Below the pieces are notes generated by a model, which worked only from the letters and a program-made list of their open reading frames with translations, was not told where the DNA came from and made no database searches. The translations under genes and the position numbers were made by a program. DNA of 41,814 bases from Actinomycetota bacterium (GTDB lineage Bacteria; Actinomycetota; Actinomycetes; Mycobacteriales; SCTD01), in contig JAHWJP010000008.1 in the NCBI GenBank assembly GCA_019348355.1, forward strand, positions 1 to 41,814, given 5' to 3'. Shown here one piece after another: positions 26,914 to 33,944 of the stretch. Each line of letters begins with the position of its first letter. Position 1 is the first letter of the stretch.

Positions 26914-27680
26914 TGCTCGTCGACGTCGTCACGATCTTCCCGGACTACCTGGCGCCGCTGTCGGTCTCGCTGCTCGGCAAGGCCCGCGAGCGGGGTCTGC
27001 TCGACGTACGGATCCACGACCTGCGCACCTGGACCAGCGATGTCCACCGCACCGTCGACGACGCGCCGTACGGCGGGGGGCCTGGCATGGTCATGACGCC
27101 GGGACCGTGGGGGGAGGCGCTCGATGCGGTGCTCGCGGCGGGCGGCCCGGCCGAGCAGCCGGTGCTGATCGTGCCGTCACCGAGCGGCCGGCCGTTCAGG
27201 CAGGCGCTCGCCGCCGGGCTCGCCGCCGAGCCGTGGCTGGTCTTCGCCTGCGGGCGCTACGAGGGGATCGACGCGCGGGTGCTGGTCGACGCGGCCGAGC
27301 GGTTCCGGGTGGTGGAGGTGAGCCTCGGCGACTACGTGCTCGCGGGCGGTGAGGTGGCGGTGCTGGTCATCGTCGAGGCGGTCGCCCGGCTGCTGCCCGG
27401 TGTGCTCGGCAACGCCGCCTCGCACCGCGACGACTCCTTCGCGCCCGGCGAGATGGAGGGCCTGCTCGAAGGCCCGGTCTACACCCGCCCGCCGGTGTGG
27501 CGCGGCCTCGAGGTTCCGGCGGTGCTCCAGTCCGGGGACCACGCCCGCATCGCCCGGTGGCGCCGGGAACAGGCCGTCGAGCGTACGGCGGCGCGCCGCC
27601 CCGACCTGCTGGCCGGGCCGACTGACACCGGCAAGCCGGACCAGGTCGCGCCTCGCCCACCGGGCGCTGTGGCAGAGTAG
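26913..27680 (+). CDS. trmD: tRNA (guanine-37-N1)-methyltransferase TrmD
   Basis: Methylates G37 of tRNAs that read CNN codons, preventing +1 frameshifting. This 255-aa SPOUT enzyme starts at the GTG at 26913 ([15 protein letters not shown]); a longer upstream frame lies inside rimM and is not used. It shows [13 protein letters not shown], the knot segments [15 protein letters not shown] and [22 protein letters not shown], and PGVLGN followed by the C-terminal [20 protein letters not shown]. The last 30 or so residues are a variable tail. It overlaps the rimM stop by one base. Confidence 0.96.
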   Translation: MLVDVVTIFPDYLAPLSVSLLGKARERGLLDVRIHDLRTWTSDVHRTVDDAPYGGGPGMVMTPGPWGEALDAVLAAGGPAEQPVLIVPSPSGRPFRQALAAGLAAEPWLVFACGRYEGIDARVLVDAAERFRVVEVSLGDYVLAGGEVAVLVIVEAVARLLPGVLGNAASHRDDSFAPGEMEGLLEGPVYTRPPVWRGLEVPAVLQSGDHARIARWRREQAVERTAARRPDLLAGPTDTGKPDQVAPRPPGAVAE

Positions 27681-27776
27681 AGGGCTGCTGCGCCGTCCTC
27701 GAGGACAGGCGCCAGACCCCACCAGCCCGGCGGCGCGTGCGCGTGCGCCCCGCCGCACGAGGAAGCGACGCACCCG

Positions 27777-28217
27777 ATGCACATCCTGGACGATCTCGAC
27801 GCCGCGCAGCTGCGCAACGACGTCCCTGACTTCCGTCCGGGCGACACGCTCGACGTCGGCGTCCGGGTCGTGGAAGGCAACCGGCGGCGCGTGCAGCACT
27901 TCCAGGGCGTGGTCATCCGCCGGCAGGGCGGCGGCAACCGCGAGACCTTCACCGTCCGCAAGGTGAGCTTCGGCGTCGGGGTCGAGCGCACCTTCCCGGT
28001 GCACACGCCGGTGATCGAGTCGATCAAAGTCGTCACCCACGGCGATGTGCGGCGCGCCAAGCTCTACTACCTGCGCGAGCTGCGCGGCAAGAAGGCCAAG
28101 ATCAAGGAGAAGCGCTTCTCGGTGCCTGCCAAGGTGGCCGCGACGACCGCGCCTGCCAAGCCTGCCGCCACCCCGGCTCCGCCGACCGCCGCACCGTCCG
28201 CTCCCGCCGAGGCCTGA
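27777..28217 (+). CDS. rplS: Large-subunit ribosomal protein bL19
   Basis: A 50S protein at the subunit interface. In this 146-aa product the L19 core spans about 1-115: [55 protein letters not shown] and [19 protein letters not shown] 30-residue Ala/Pro/Thr tail follows, echoing the extension seen on S16. The ATG at 27777 has GAGGAAG upstream. The 96-base gap after trmD includes a GC-rich hairpin-like stretch (near 27730-27755) that may be a leader structure, but I cannot match it to a known riboregulator. Confidence 0.96.
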   Translation: MHILDDLDAAQLRNDVPDFRPGDTLDVGVRVVEGNRRRVQHFQGVVIRRQGGGNRETFTVRKVSFGVGVERTFPVHTPVIESIKVVTHGDVRRAKLYYLRELRGKKAKIKEKRFSVPAKVAATTAPAKPAATPAPPTAAPSAPAEA

Positions 28218-28245
28218 GTCGGCACGATCGGCGGCCCCGCTCCGT

Positions 28246-28251
28246 TAGGGT
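28246..28251 (+). promoter_or_regulatory. -10 box for lepB (leaderless)
   Basis: TAGGGT lies 7 bases before the ATG at 28259, and no Shine-Dalgarno sequence is present. Confidence 0.4.
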
Positions 28252-28258
28252 TCGCGAA

Positions 28259-29185
28259 ATGAGCAGCGACGAGCGCGCCACGGGCACAACGCAGTCTCCG
28301 GCTGCTCCGGGAGCAGCTGGCGGGTCACCGCCGGAGACCGGCTCGGGCAAGCGCGGCAGGCACGGCAAGGGCGAACCGGCCAAGAAGGGCAGCTTCTTCA
28401 AGGAGCTGCCGTTCCTCGTGCTCATCGCCCTCGGCCTCGCGCTGCTGATCAAAGCCTTCCTCCTGCAGGCCTTCTACATCCCGTCGGGCTCGATGGAGGA
28501 GACCCTCGCCATCCGCGACCGGGTGTTCGTCAACAAGCTCGTCTACGACTTCCGCGACATCCACCGCGGCGAGATCGTGGTGTTCAACGGGCTGGACTCC
28601 TTCACCCCCGAGACCCAGATCGCCGAGCCGACGAACGGCGTCCAGCGGGTGCTGCGGGCCGTCACCAGCGCCATCGGCGTCGGGGCGCCGGGGGAGAAGG
28701 ACTTCATCAAGCGGGTCATCGGCGTCCCGGGCGATCGGGTGGCCTGCTGCTCGAACGGCAAGGTCACCGTGCAACCCGAGGGCGCCGAGCGGCCGGTCGA
28801 GCTCGACGAGCCCTACCTGTTCGAGGACAACCAGCTGCCTTTCTGCGCCGCCGGGACGGGCGAGACGAGCTGCCCGACCGGGTCAGAGGGGGTGCTCGTC
28901 CCACCGGGGCGGCTGTGGGTCATGGGTGACCACCGCGGCGCGTCGAGCGACTCCCGCTCCCACATCGACGATCCGAACTCCGGAACGGTCCCGCAGGACA
29001 AGGTGATCGGCCGGGCCTTCGTCATCGTCTGGCCGGTGTCGAACGCCGACATCCTGTCGGTGCCGGAGATCTTCGACGGCAAGCTCGCCGCGCTGCCGGC
29101 GGCCGCGGCGGTCACCACGCCGTACGCCCTCGGTGTGGTCGGCGCCCTGCCGCTCGTGGCGCTGCGGCGTCGTCTTCGCCGCTAG
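28259..29185 (+). CDS. lepB: Signal peptidase I
   Basis: Cleaves signal peptides from exported proteins at the outer face of the membrane. This 308-aa protein has a Gly/Lys-rich cytoplasmic N-terminus and a membrane segment LPFLVLIALGLALLIKAFLL at about 50-69. The serine box IPSGSMEETL (catalytic Ser78) and the lysine box FIKRVIGVPGDRV (Lys151) follow, forming the Ser-Lys dyad. GDHRGASSDSR and GTVPQDKVIGRAF are the later conserved boxes. A C-terminal hydrophobic stretch (YALGVVGALPLVAL) before RRRLRR could be a second membrane helix. Position after rplS is standard in actinobacteria. Confidence 0.96.
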   Translation: MSSDERATGTTQSPAAPGAAGGSPPETGSGKRGRHGKGEPAKKGSFFKELPFLVLIALGLALLIKAFLLQAFYIPSGSMEETLAIRDRVFVNKLVYDFRDIHRGEIVVFNGLDSFTPETQIAEPTNGVQRVLRAVTSAIGVGAPGEKDFIKRVIGVPGDRVACCSNGKVTVQPEGAERPVELDEPYLFEDNQLPFCAAGTGETSCPTGSEGVLVPPGRLWVMGDHRGASSDSRSHIDDPNSGTVPQDKVIGRAFVIVWPVSNADILSVPEIFDGKLAALPAAAAVTTPYALGVVGALPLVALRRRLRR

Positions 29186-29200
29186 CTGCGCCAGGGCTCG

Positions 29201-29206
29201 TACGCT
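29201..29206 (+). promoter_or_regulatory. -10 box before the NUDIX gene
   Basis: TACGCT lies 9 bases before the ATG at 29216. Spacing allows a leaderless or very short-leader transcript. Confidence 0.3.
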
Positions 29207-29215
29207 GGCTCGGCC

Positions 29216-29671
29216 ATGACGATCCCCCTTCAGCGCCGGGCCGCCCGGGTGCTGCTCGTGGACGCCGCCGGGCGGGTGCTGCTGTTCCTGGGCTGCGACC
29301 CTGACGACCGGGTCGCCGGCACCTGGTGGTTCACCCCCGGGGGCGGGCTCGAACCCGGCGAGAGTGCGCGCGAGGGCGCTGTCCGCGAGGTCTGCGAGGA
29401 GACCGCACTGGTCCTTCGCCCCGACGATCTCGGTGACGTGGTGCTCGAACGTGACGCCGCCTTCACCCTCGCGGGCGTCGACTACGCGCAGTCCGAGCAG
29501 TTCTTCCTGGCCCGCATCGATGCGCACGACGTCGACACTGCCGGCTTCTCCGACTTCGAGCGGCGGTTCGTCCTGGACCACCGCTGGTGGACCGTCGAGC
29601 AGCTGCGCTCGACGACCGAGACCGTCTACCCGGAGGGCCTCGCCGAGCTCGTCCGCCGGCTCACGACATGA
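29216..29671 (+). CDS. NUDIX hydrolase
   Basis: A 151-aa NUDIX-fold hydrolase that should cleave a nucleoside diphosphate linked to another group. The NUDIX box spans 43-65 and contains GLEPGES, then REVCEETAL, with the metal-binding glutamates in REVCEE. The usual glycine before the last residue of the box is alanine. An LFLGCDPDDRVAGTWWFTPGGG opening is typical of actinobacterial members of unknown substrate. The stop overlaps the rnhB start by ATGA, so the two are co-translated. Housecleaning of damaged nucleotides is possible but not shown. Confidence 0.9.
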   Translation: MTIPLQRRAARVLLVDAAGRVLLFLGCDPDDRVAGTWWFTPGGGLEPGESAREGAVREVCEETALVLRPDDLGDVVLERDAAFTLAGVDYAQSEQFFLARIDAHDVDTAGFSDFERRFVLDHRWWTVEQLRSTTETVYPEGLAELVRRLTT

Positions 29672-30339
29672 GGGCGCCCCGACCCGTCGTGCGGTCCGAG
29701 AACGGCCTGTGGGCGCTCGAGCGGGTGCTGCAGCGAAGTGGTTTCCCGCACGTCGCCGGCGCCGACGAGGCGGGCCGGGGCGCGTGCGCCGGTCCGCTCG
29801 TGGTCGCCGCCGTGGTCCTGCCGGCGGGCCGGCGGGGTGAGGTCCCCGGGCTCGCCGACTCCAAGCTGCTGACCGCGGCCGCCCGGGAGGCGGCCTACGA
29901 CGAGGTGGTGCGCCGGGCGCTGTGCTGGTCGGTGGTCGTCGTCCCGTCCGCCGAGGTCGACCGCTGCGGCCTGCACGTCATGAACGTCCGGGCGATGCGT
30001 CAGGCGGTCTGTCGGCTGGCGCCCAGCCCGTCGTACGTCCTGACCGACGGTTTCCCGATCGGCGGGATGCCGGCACCGGCGCTCGCGGTCTGGAAGGGCG
30101 ACCGGGTCGCGGCCTGTGTCGCGGCCGCGTCGGTCGTCGCCAAGGTCACCCGCGACCGGCTGATGCGGGAGTTGCACGAGTGCTGGCCGGAGTACGACTT
30201 CGCCCAGCACAAGGGCTACATCACGCCCGAGCACACCGCCGCGCTCGCCGAGCACGGCCCCTGCCCGCAGCACCGCTTCTCCTACGTCAATGTCCGGGCC
30301 TGCATGCGGCAGACTGAGTCGATGCAGGTTCCCGCATGA
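29668..30339 (+). CDS. rnhB: Ribonuclease HII
   Basis: Removes ribonucleotides embedded in DNA and RNA in RNA-DNA hybrids. The ATG at 29668 overlaps the NUDIX stop; the open frame extends further upstream inside that gene but is not used. In the 223-aa product the active-site motif is VAGADEAGRGACAGP (Asp33, Glu34). LADSKLLTAAAREAAY, a TDGFPIGG aspartate and ASVVAKVTRDRLM with HKGYITPEH follow, all family markers. The stop overlaps the DUF2469 start by ATGA. Length is normal. Confidence 0.95.
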   Translation: MRAPRPVVRSENGLWALERVLQRSGFPHVAGADEAGRGACAGPLVVAAVVLPAGRRGEVPGLADSKLLTAAAREAAYDEVVRRALCWSVVVVPSAEVDRCGLHVMNVRAMRQAVCRLAPSPSYVLTDGFPIGGMPAPALAVWKGDRVAACVAAASVVAKVTRDRLMRELHECWPEYDFAQHKGYITPEHTAALAEHGPCPQHRFSYVNVRACMRQTESMQVPA

Positions 30340-30650
30340 GCGCAGAAGAGCTCGAGAAGTACGAGACCGAGATGGAGCTGCAGCTCTACCGGGAGTACCG
30401 CGACATCGTCCGGCAGTTCGACTTCGTCGTGGAGACCGAGCGGCGTTTCTACCTGGCCAACGCCGTGGATGTCCAGCCGCGCACGGCGGAGGGGGAGGTG
30501 TGGTTCGAGCTGACCCTCACCGACGCCTGGGTGTGGGACATGTACCGCCCGGCCCGGTTCGTGAAGTCGGTACGCGTGCTGACGTTCAAGGACGTCAACG
30601 TCGAGAAGCTGGAGAAGCCCGACCTCGAGCTGCCCGAGGGGCGGCCGTAG
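30336..30650 (+). CDS. DUF2469 family protein
   Basis: A 104-aa protein of the actinobacteria-specific DUF2469 family, usually found right after rnhB. It opens with MSAEELEKYETEMELQLYREY, a strongly charged helix, then DIVRQFDFVVETERRFYLAN, EVWFELTLTDAWVWDMYRPARFV and VRVLTFKDVNVEKLEKPDLE. No catalytic motif is visible and the function is not known to me. The start overlaps the rnhB stop by ATGA, which implies coupled translation with RNase HII. Confidence 0.93.
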   Translation: MSAEELEKYETEMELQLYREYRDIVRQFDFVVETERRFYLANAVDVQPRTAEGEVWFELTLTDAWVWDMYRPARFVKSVRVLTFKDVNVEKLEKPDLELPEGRP

Positions 30651-30666
30651 GGCTGGGCTGGGCCGG

Positions 30667-30924
30667 TCAGGGGTGTGGAAAGACCGCCTCGACCCGCGGC
30701 CCCCGTGCAGACCAGAAGATCTTGTAGGGCGGGTGCCCGGCCACCGGCAAGCGCAAGACCACACCGTCAACGGTGGTGATCGCCGTCGACCTTCGTTGCG
30801 CTTGCTCGGGGAACTCCAGGATCAGTGCCACGGCATCCAAAACAGCGTTGTAGAGGTCAGTGTCCGGCCCCGCCTCCAGGGCATCGAGCTGGTCGTCGGC
30901 AACCTGTGAGTAAGCGTCGCTCAC
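30667..30924 (-). CDS. RelE/ParE-like toxin of a type II toxin-antitoxin pair
   Basis: An 85-aa protein with the size and pattern of the RelE/ParE superfamily: two N-terminal helices (ADDQLDALEAG, LYNAVLDAVALILEFP), then strands GVVLRLPVAGHPPYKIFWSA and VEAVFPHP. RelE-type toxins cut mRNA on the ribosome and ParE-type toxins hit gyrase; the sequence does not decide between them. The start is a GTG overlapping the stop of the upstream antitoxin gene (GTGA), the normal antitoxin-first order. The gene converges with the DUF2469 gene and ends 16 bases from its stop. Confidence 0.65.
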   Translation of the reverse strand: MSDAYSQVADDQLDALEAGPDTDLYNAVLDAVALILEFPEQAQRRSTAITTVDGVVLRLPVAGHPPYKIFWSARGPRVEAVFPHP

Positions 30925-31154
30925 TGAGTGCGGCGGGTTCGGCGCGGACGCCGCACGGTGGGCGAGGCCGCAGCGCGGGCCAAGAGCTCGCGGAGTTCGG
31001 GATTGGCGTCGTACTCGTGCTGCGCCTCGGTGACCACCCTTGCGGGCTGCAGGAGCAGGCTGCCGTCAGCGAGCTCCTCGACCACGAAGCGCTGGTTACT
31101 GTGGCCGGGAAGCACGACCCGACTCCGGTCGTCGGTCTCGACGGTGATGCCCAT
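30921..31154 (-). CDS. AbrB-like antitoxin
   Basis: A 77-aa protein from the ATG at 31154, with GGAGG about 8 bases upstream; the longer open frame beyond is not coding. The N-terminal half (ITVETDDRSRVVLPG, then FVVEELADGSLLLQPA) looks like the swapped-hairpin DNA-binding fold of AbrB/SpoVT/MazE-type antitoxins. The C-terminal part (YDANPELRELLARAAAS and a basic RRPRRTRRT tail) would wrap the toxin. The stop overlaps the toxin start. It probably represses its own promoter through the palindrome at 31196-31216. Confidence 0.65.
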   Translation of the reverse strand: MGITVETDDRSRVVLPGHSNQRFVVEELADGSLLLQPARVVTEAQHEYDANPELRELLARAAASPTVRRPRRTRRTQ

Positions 31155-31195
31155 GGTCCCCGCCTCCTGCCTGTTCTTTGGTACTCCACACCGTA

Positions 31196-31216
31196 GCCCA
31201 TTATCCCATTCTGGGC
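31196..31216 (-). promoter_or_regulatory. Likely autoregulatory operator of the toxin-antitoxin pair
   Basis: GCCCA (31196-31200) and TGGGC (31212-31216) form outer arms, CCCA-TTC-TGGG (31205-31215) an inner palindrome, and CCCATT is repeated (31197-31202, 31205-31210). On the minus strand GATAAT (31205-31200) resembles a -10 box inside it. Confidence 0.45.
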
Positions 31217-31256
31217 GAGGCTGAGTGTTGGGCCGGTGATCGGGTAGGAAGGGCGG

Positions 31257-31814
31257 ATGACTGACGCCGCGCAGGACGACGCACCGGCCGGGACCGAGCC
31301 GGGCGCGCCCAGCCAGCCCACCGACACGACCGGGGGCGGTCCGGTCACCCTCGGCGACCGCACCGAGCCCGGTGGCCAGGGCAGTCCGGACACCAACCAG
31401 GCCAAGGCGGAGCCGATCGCGGAAGCAGCCCCGGAGCCGGAGGAGCCCCCTGAGCTCTCGTCGATGAACGTCGGCGCGGGGGACCCGCAGGCGCCGAGCC
31501 ACGACGCTGCTGCTGCGCTCCCGACCGCGCCGTCGTCCCCTGAGCCGACAGTGGGGCTGCCGGGCGGCACGTCGCACAAGGCGCCCGGGCTGCAGGGCAC
31601 GACGCCTGCGGGCGAGGCGGTCGAGAGCGACGTGGCCGCCGGCGCGCGGCGGATGGACCCGCAGCTGGCCGAGCCGTTGGCAGCGGTCTCGGCGGACGGC
31701 GGCAACGAGGGGCAGGGCGACCCCGCCCCGTCACCGGCCGCCGGTGACGGGGCGGCCCCCGGCACCAGCGAGGAGCAGGGCATCGCGCGCGGGAGCCGGC
31801 TGCCGCAGGAGTGA
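31257..31814 (+). CDS. Disordered acidic protein of unknown function
   Basis: A 185-aa frame with a plausible ribosome binding site (AGGAAGGG about 4 bases before the ATG) and core-like GC at third positions. The protein is almost entirely Ala, Pro, Gly, Glu, Asp, Ser and Thr, with no cysteine, no tryptophan and no hydrophobic core, so it must be intrinsically disordered. No signal peptide or membrane segment is visible. I do not recognise it. It is divergent from the toxin-antitoxin genes and followed by a perfect 10-bp hairpin. Because low-complexity GC-rich DNA keeps several frames open, there is some doubt that it is expressed. Confidence 0.5.
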   Translation: MTDAAQDDAPAGTEPGAPSQPTDTTGGGPVTLGDRTEPGGQGSPDTNQAKAEPIAEAAPEPEEPPELSSMNVGAGDPQAPSHDAAAALPTAPSSPEPTVGLPGGTSHKAPGLQGTTPAGEAVESDVAAGARRMDPQLAEPLAAVSADGGNEGQGDPAPSPAAGDGAAPGTSEEQGIARGSRLPQE

Positions 31815-31830
31815 CGGCGGCGGGCCCGCG

Positions 31831-31862
31831 AGCTGTGGACGCTGGAGCGCTTGTCCACAGCT
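31831..31862. terminator. Perfect 10-bp hairpin containing a DnaA-box-like sequence
   Basis: AGCTGTGGAC (31831-31840) pairs with GTCCACAGCT (31853-31862) around a 12-nt loop, 17 bases after the stop at 31814. The right arm includes TTGTCCACA (31851-31859), the preferred actinobacterial DnaA box. Termination is the simpler reading; DnaA binding is possible. Confidence 0.55.
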
Positions 31863-31926
31863 GGCTCGCGACCGCTCGCCCAGGCGCGCCCGGCGGCGGA
31901 GCATCGGTGCCGGAGGTGGTCGACCG

Positions 31927-32301
31927 ATGCGCGACACCGAGACCGCGACGCAGGCGCTGGGGCGCCACGGCGAGGAGCTGGCTGCGCGGCACCTGACTGC
32001 GGCAGGCATGGTGGTGCTGGCCCGCAACTGGCGGTGCGCGCAGGGCGAGCTGGACCTGGTGGCTCGGGACGTGGACGGGACCGTCGTCTTCGTCGAGGTG
32101 AAGACCCGGGCGGGCACCGGGTTCGGTGAGCCGGCGGAGGCGGTGGGGCGGGTCAAGGCCCGCCGGCTGCGGGTCCTGGCCTGCCAGTGGCTGATCGAGA
32201 ACCGGCAGGCCGGGTCGGGCGAGCTGCGCTTCGACGTCGTCGGCATCGTGCGCCGCCGCGGGGAGCAGCCGCGCCTGACGCATCTGCGCGGGGCCTTCTG
32301 A
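31927..32301 (+). CDS. yraN: YraN (UPF0102) family nuclease-fold protein
   Basis: A 124-aa member of UPF0102. The start is taken as the ATG at 31927, which opens directly into the conserved ALGRHGEELAARHLTAAGM. GELDLVARD then VVFVEVKTRAG is the D...ExK arrangement of a PD-(D/E)xK endonuclease fold, and the closing part has VGRVKARRLRVLACQWL and LRFDVVGI. The function is not settled; roles in DNA processing have been suggested because it often lies next to comM and dprA. Here those partners do not follow. The heptose cluster does, 60 bases downstream. Confidence 0.93.
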   Translation: MRDTETATQALGRHGEELAARHLTAAGMVVLARNWRCAQGELDLVARDVDGTVVFVEVKTRAGTGFGEPAEAVGRVKARRLRVLACQWLIENRQAGSGELRFDVVGIVRRRGEQPRLTHLRGAF

Positions 32302-32361
32302 CGGCTCCGACCGTCGGGTGCGGTTCTGTTTCTGTCAGTACAGCCCGGGCAGGGCCGCCGT

Positions 32362-32910
32362 GTGCCCGGCCCCAGGATCACCAGCAGCCCGCCCCGGGCT
32401 GTCCTGTTCGACCGGGACGGCACGCTGGTGCACGACGTCGCCTACAACGGCGAACCCGCCCTGGTCCGGCCGGTCGACGGCGCGGCGCAGGCGCTCGCCT
32501 GGCTGCGCGCGGCCGGGATCCCGACCGCCGTCGTGTCGAACCAGAGCGGCATCGCCCGCGGCCTGCTCACCCGGGCTCAGGTGGACGCCGTCAACGCACG
32601 CGTCGCCGAGCTGCTCGGCCCGCTCGGCCCGGTCTTCGTCTGCGAGCACGGACCGCAGGACGGCTGCGCCTGCCGCAAGCCCGCTCCCGGCATGGTGCTG
32701 CAGGCCGCCGAGGCGCTGGGCGTGCCGCCGCAGGACTGCGTCGTGATCGGTGACATCGGTGCCGACATCGAGGCGGCGCAGGCCGCCGGCGCCCGCTCGG
32801 TGCTCGTCCCGACGCCGCGCACACTCCCGGCGGAGGTGACCGCCGCTCCCCTCGTCGCGAACAACCTCGCGGGCGCGCTTCGGGCGCTGTTCGCCGGGGC
32901 GCCGGAGTGA
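32362..32910 (+). CDS. gmhB: D-glycero-D-manno-heptose-1,7-bisphosphate 7-phosphatase (HAD family)
   Basis: Removes the 7-phosphate from heptose bisphosphate, the step between the kinase and nucleotidyltransferase activities of HldE. This 182-aa HAD protein has motif I LFDRDGTLVHD (Asp17, Asp19), motif II VVSNQSGIARG, the zinc-binding loop CEHGPQDGCACRKP (Cys94, His96, Cys102, Cys104) that marks GmhB and histidinol phosphatases, and motif IV VVIGDIGADIEAA. The GTG start at 32362 is favoured. Cluster neighbours GmhA and HldE support GmhB over a histidine role. Its stop overlaps the next start (GTGA). It is the first gene of the nine-gene glycan cluster. Confidence 0.88.
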   Translation: MPGPRITSSPPRAVLFDRDGTLVHDVAYNGEPALVRPVDGAAQALAWLRAAGIPTAVVSNQSGIARGLLTRAQVDAVNARVAELLGPLGPVFVCEHGPQDGCACRKPAPGMVLQAAEALGVPPQDCVVIGDIGADIEAAQAAGARSVLVPTPRTLPAEVTAAPLVANNLAGALRALFAGAPE

Positions 32911-33944
32911 CGCGGGTTCTGCTCGCGCGGCTCGACAGTGACGGCGACGTGCTGCTCGCGGGGCCCGCCGCCCGGGCCGTCGCCGCCGGGGCCGACGAGG
33001 TGGTGCTGCTCGCCGGCCCCCGGGGCGCCGCTGCCGCGCGCCTGCTGCCGGGCGTCGACGAGGTGCTGGTCTGGTCCTGTCCGTGGATCGAGGCCGACCC
33101 GGTGCCGCTCGACCCGGGCGCGGTCGAGCGGCTGGTGGGTGACCTGCGGGAGCGCCGCCTCGACGCCGCGCTGGTGCTGACCTCGTTCCACCAGAGCCCG
33201 CTGCCGCTGGCCCTCGTGCTGCGCCTGGCCGGGGTGCCCTGGGTCGGGGCGGTCAGCGAGGACTACCCCGGCTCGCTGCTGGACCTGCGCCACCGGCTGC
33301 CCGACACCGGACTGCACGAGGCGGAGCGGATGCGCTCGCTGGCAACCGCCGCCGGCTTCCCGCTGCCGAGCGCCGACGACGGCGGCCTCGCCCTGAGACG
33401 CCCGCTGCCCGACACCCGACACCTCACCGGTGACGAGCCCTACGTGGTTGTGCACCCCGGCGCGTCCGTGCCGGCGCGGGCCCCTTCACCTGCCTGGTTT
33501 CGCCGGCTCGTTCCGGCGCTTCGGCGCTTCGGCGTCCGCGTCATCGTGACCGGCGGACCATCCGAGCGGTCGCTGACCCGCTCGGTGGTCGCCTCATCAG
33601 CCCTCGACCTCGGCGGCCGCACCGACCTGGCCGGCCTCGCCGATGTGCTCGACCGGGCCGAGGCGGTGGTCGTCGGCAACACCGGCCCGGCCCACCTCGC
33701 CGCAGCGGTCGGGACGCCGGTCGTCTCGCTGTTCGCCCCGGTCGTGCCCGCCGAGCGCTGGCGGCCGTTCGGCGTGGAGCACGTCCTGCTCGGCGACCAG
33801 CTCGCCCCGTGCGCGGCCACCCGCGCCCGCGCCTGCCCCGTCCCTGGCCACCCCTGCCTCGACGGGATCGACGTCGGCGAGGTCGTCGACGCGGTGCGCC
33901 GGCTGACCCGCGTACCAGCCCGGAAACTGCAGGTGACCGCATGA
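32907..33944 (+). CDS. Glycosyltransferase family 9 (heptosyltransferase-like), first copy
   Basis: A 345-aa GT-B glycosyltransferase of the ADP-heptose family. The N-terminal domain opens VLLARLDSDGDVLLAGPAAR, and the C-terminal donor-binding domain has YVVVHPGASVPAR, VRVIVTGGPSERSL, and VVVGNTGPAHLAAAVGTPVV followed by LFAPVVPAERW. These are GT9 hallmarks. Acceptor and linkage cannot be deduced. It starts at a GTG overlapping the gmhB stop and ends overlapping the GT4 start, so the three are coupled. A second, more diverged GT9 closes the cluster. Confidence 0.88.
   Translation: MTRVLLARLDSDGDVLLAGPAARAVAAGADEVVLLAGPRGAAAARLLPGVDEVLVWSCPWIEADPVPLDPGAVERLVGDLRERRLDAALVLTSFHQSPLPLALVLRLAGVPWVGAVSEDYPGSLLDLRHRLPDTGLHEAERMRSLATAAGFPLPSADDGGLALRRPLPDTRHLTGDEPYVVVHPGASVPARAPSPAWFRRLVPALRRFGVRVIVTGGPSERSLTRSVVASSALDLGGRTDLAGLADVLDRAEAVVVGNTGPAHLAAAVGTPVVSLFAPVVPAERWRPFGVEHVLLGDQLAPCAATRARACPVPGHPCLDGIDVGEVVDAVRRLTRVPARKLQVTA

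Noticed and set aside
27681-27776. Possible rplS leader regulatory RNA
   Set aside because: There is a GC-rich stem-like stretch but I cannot match it to a known L19 leader.
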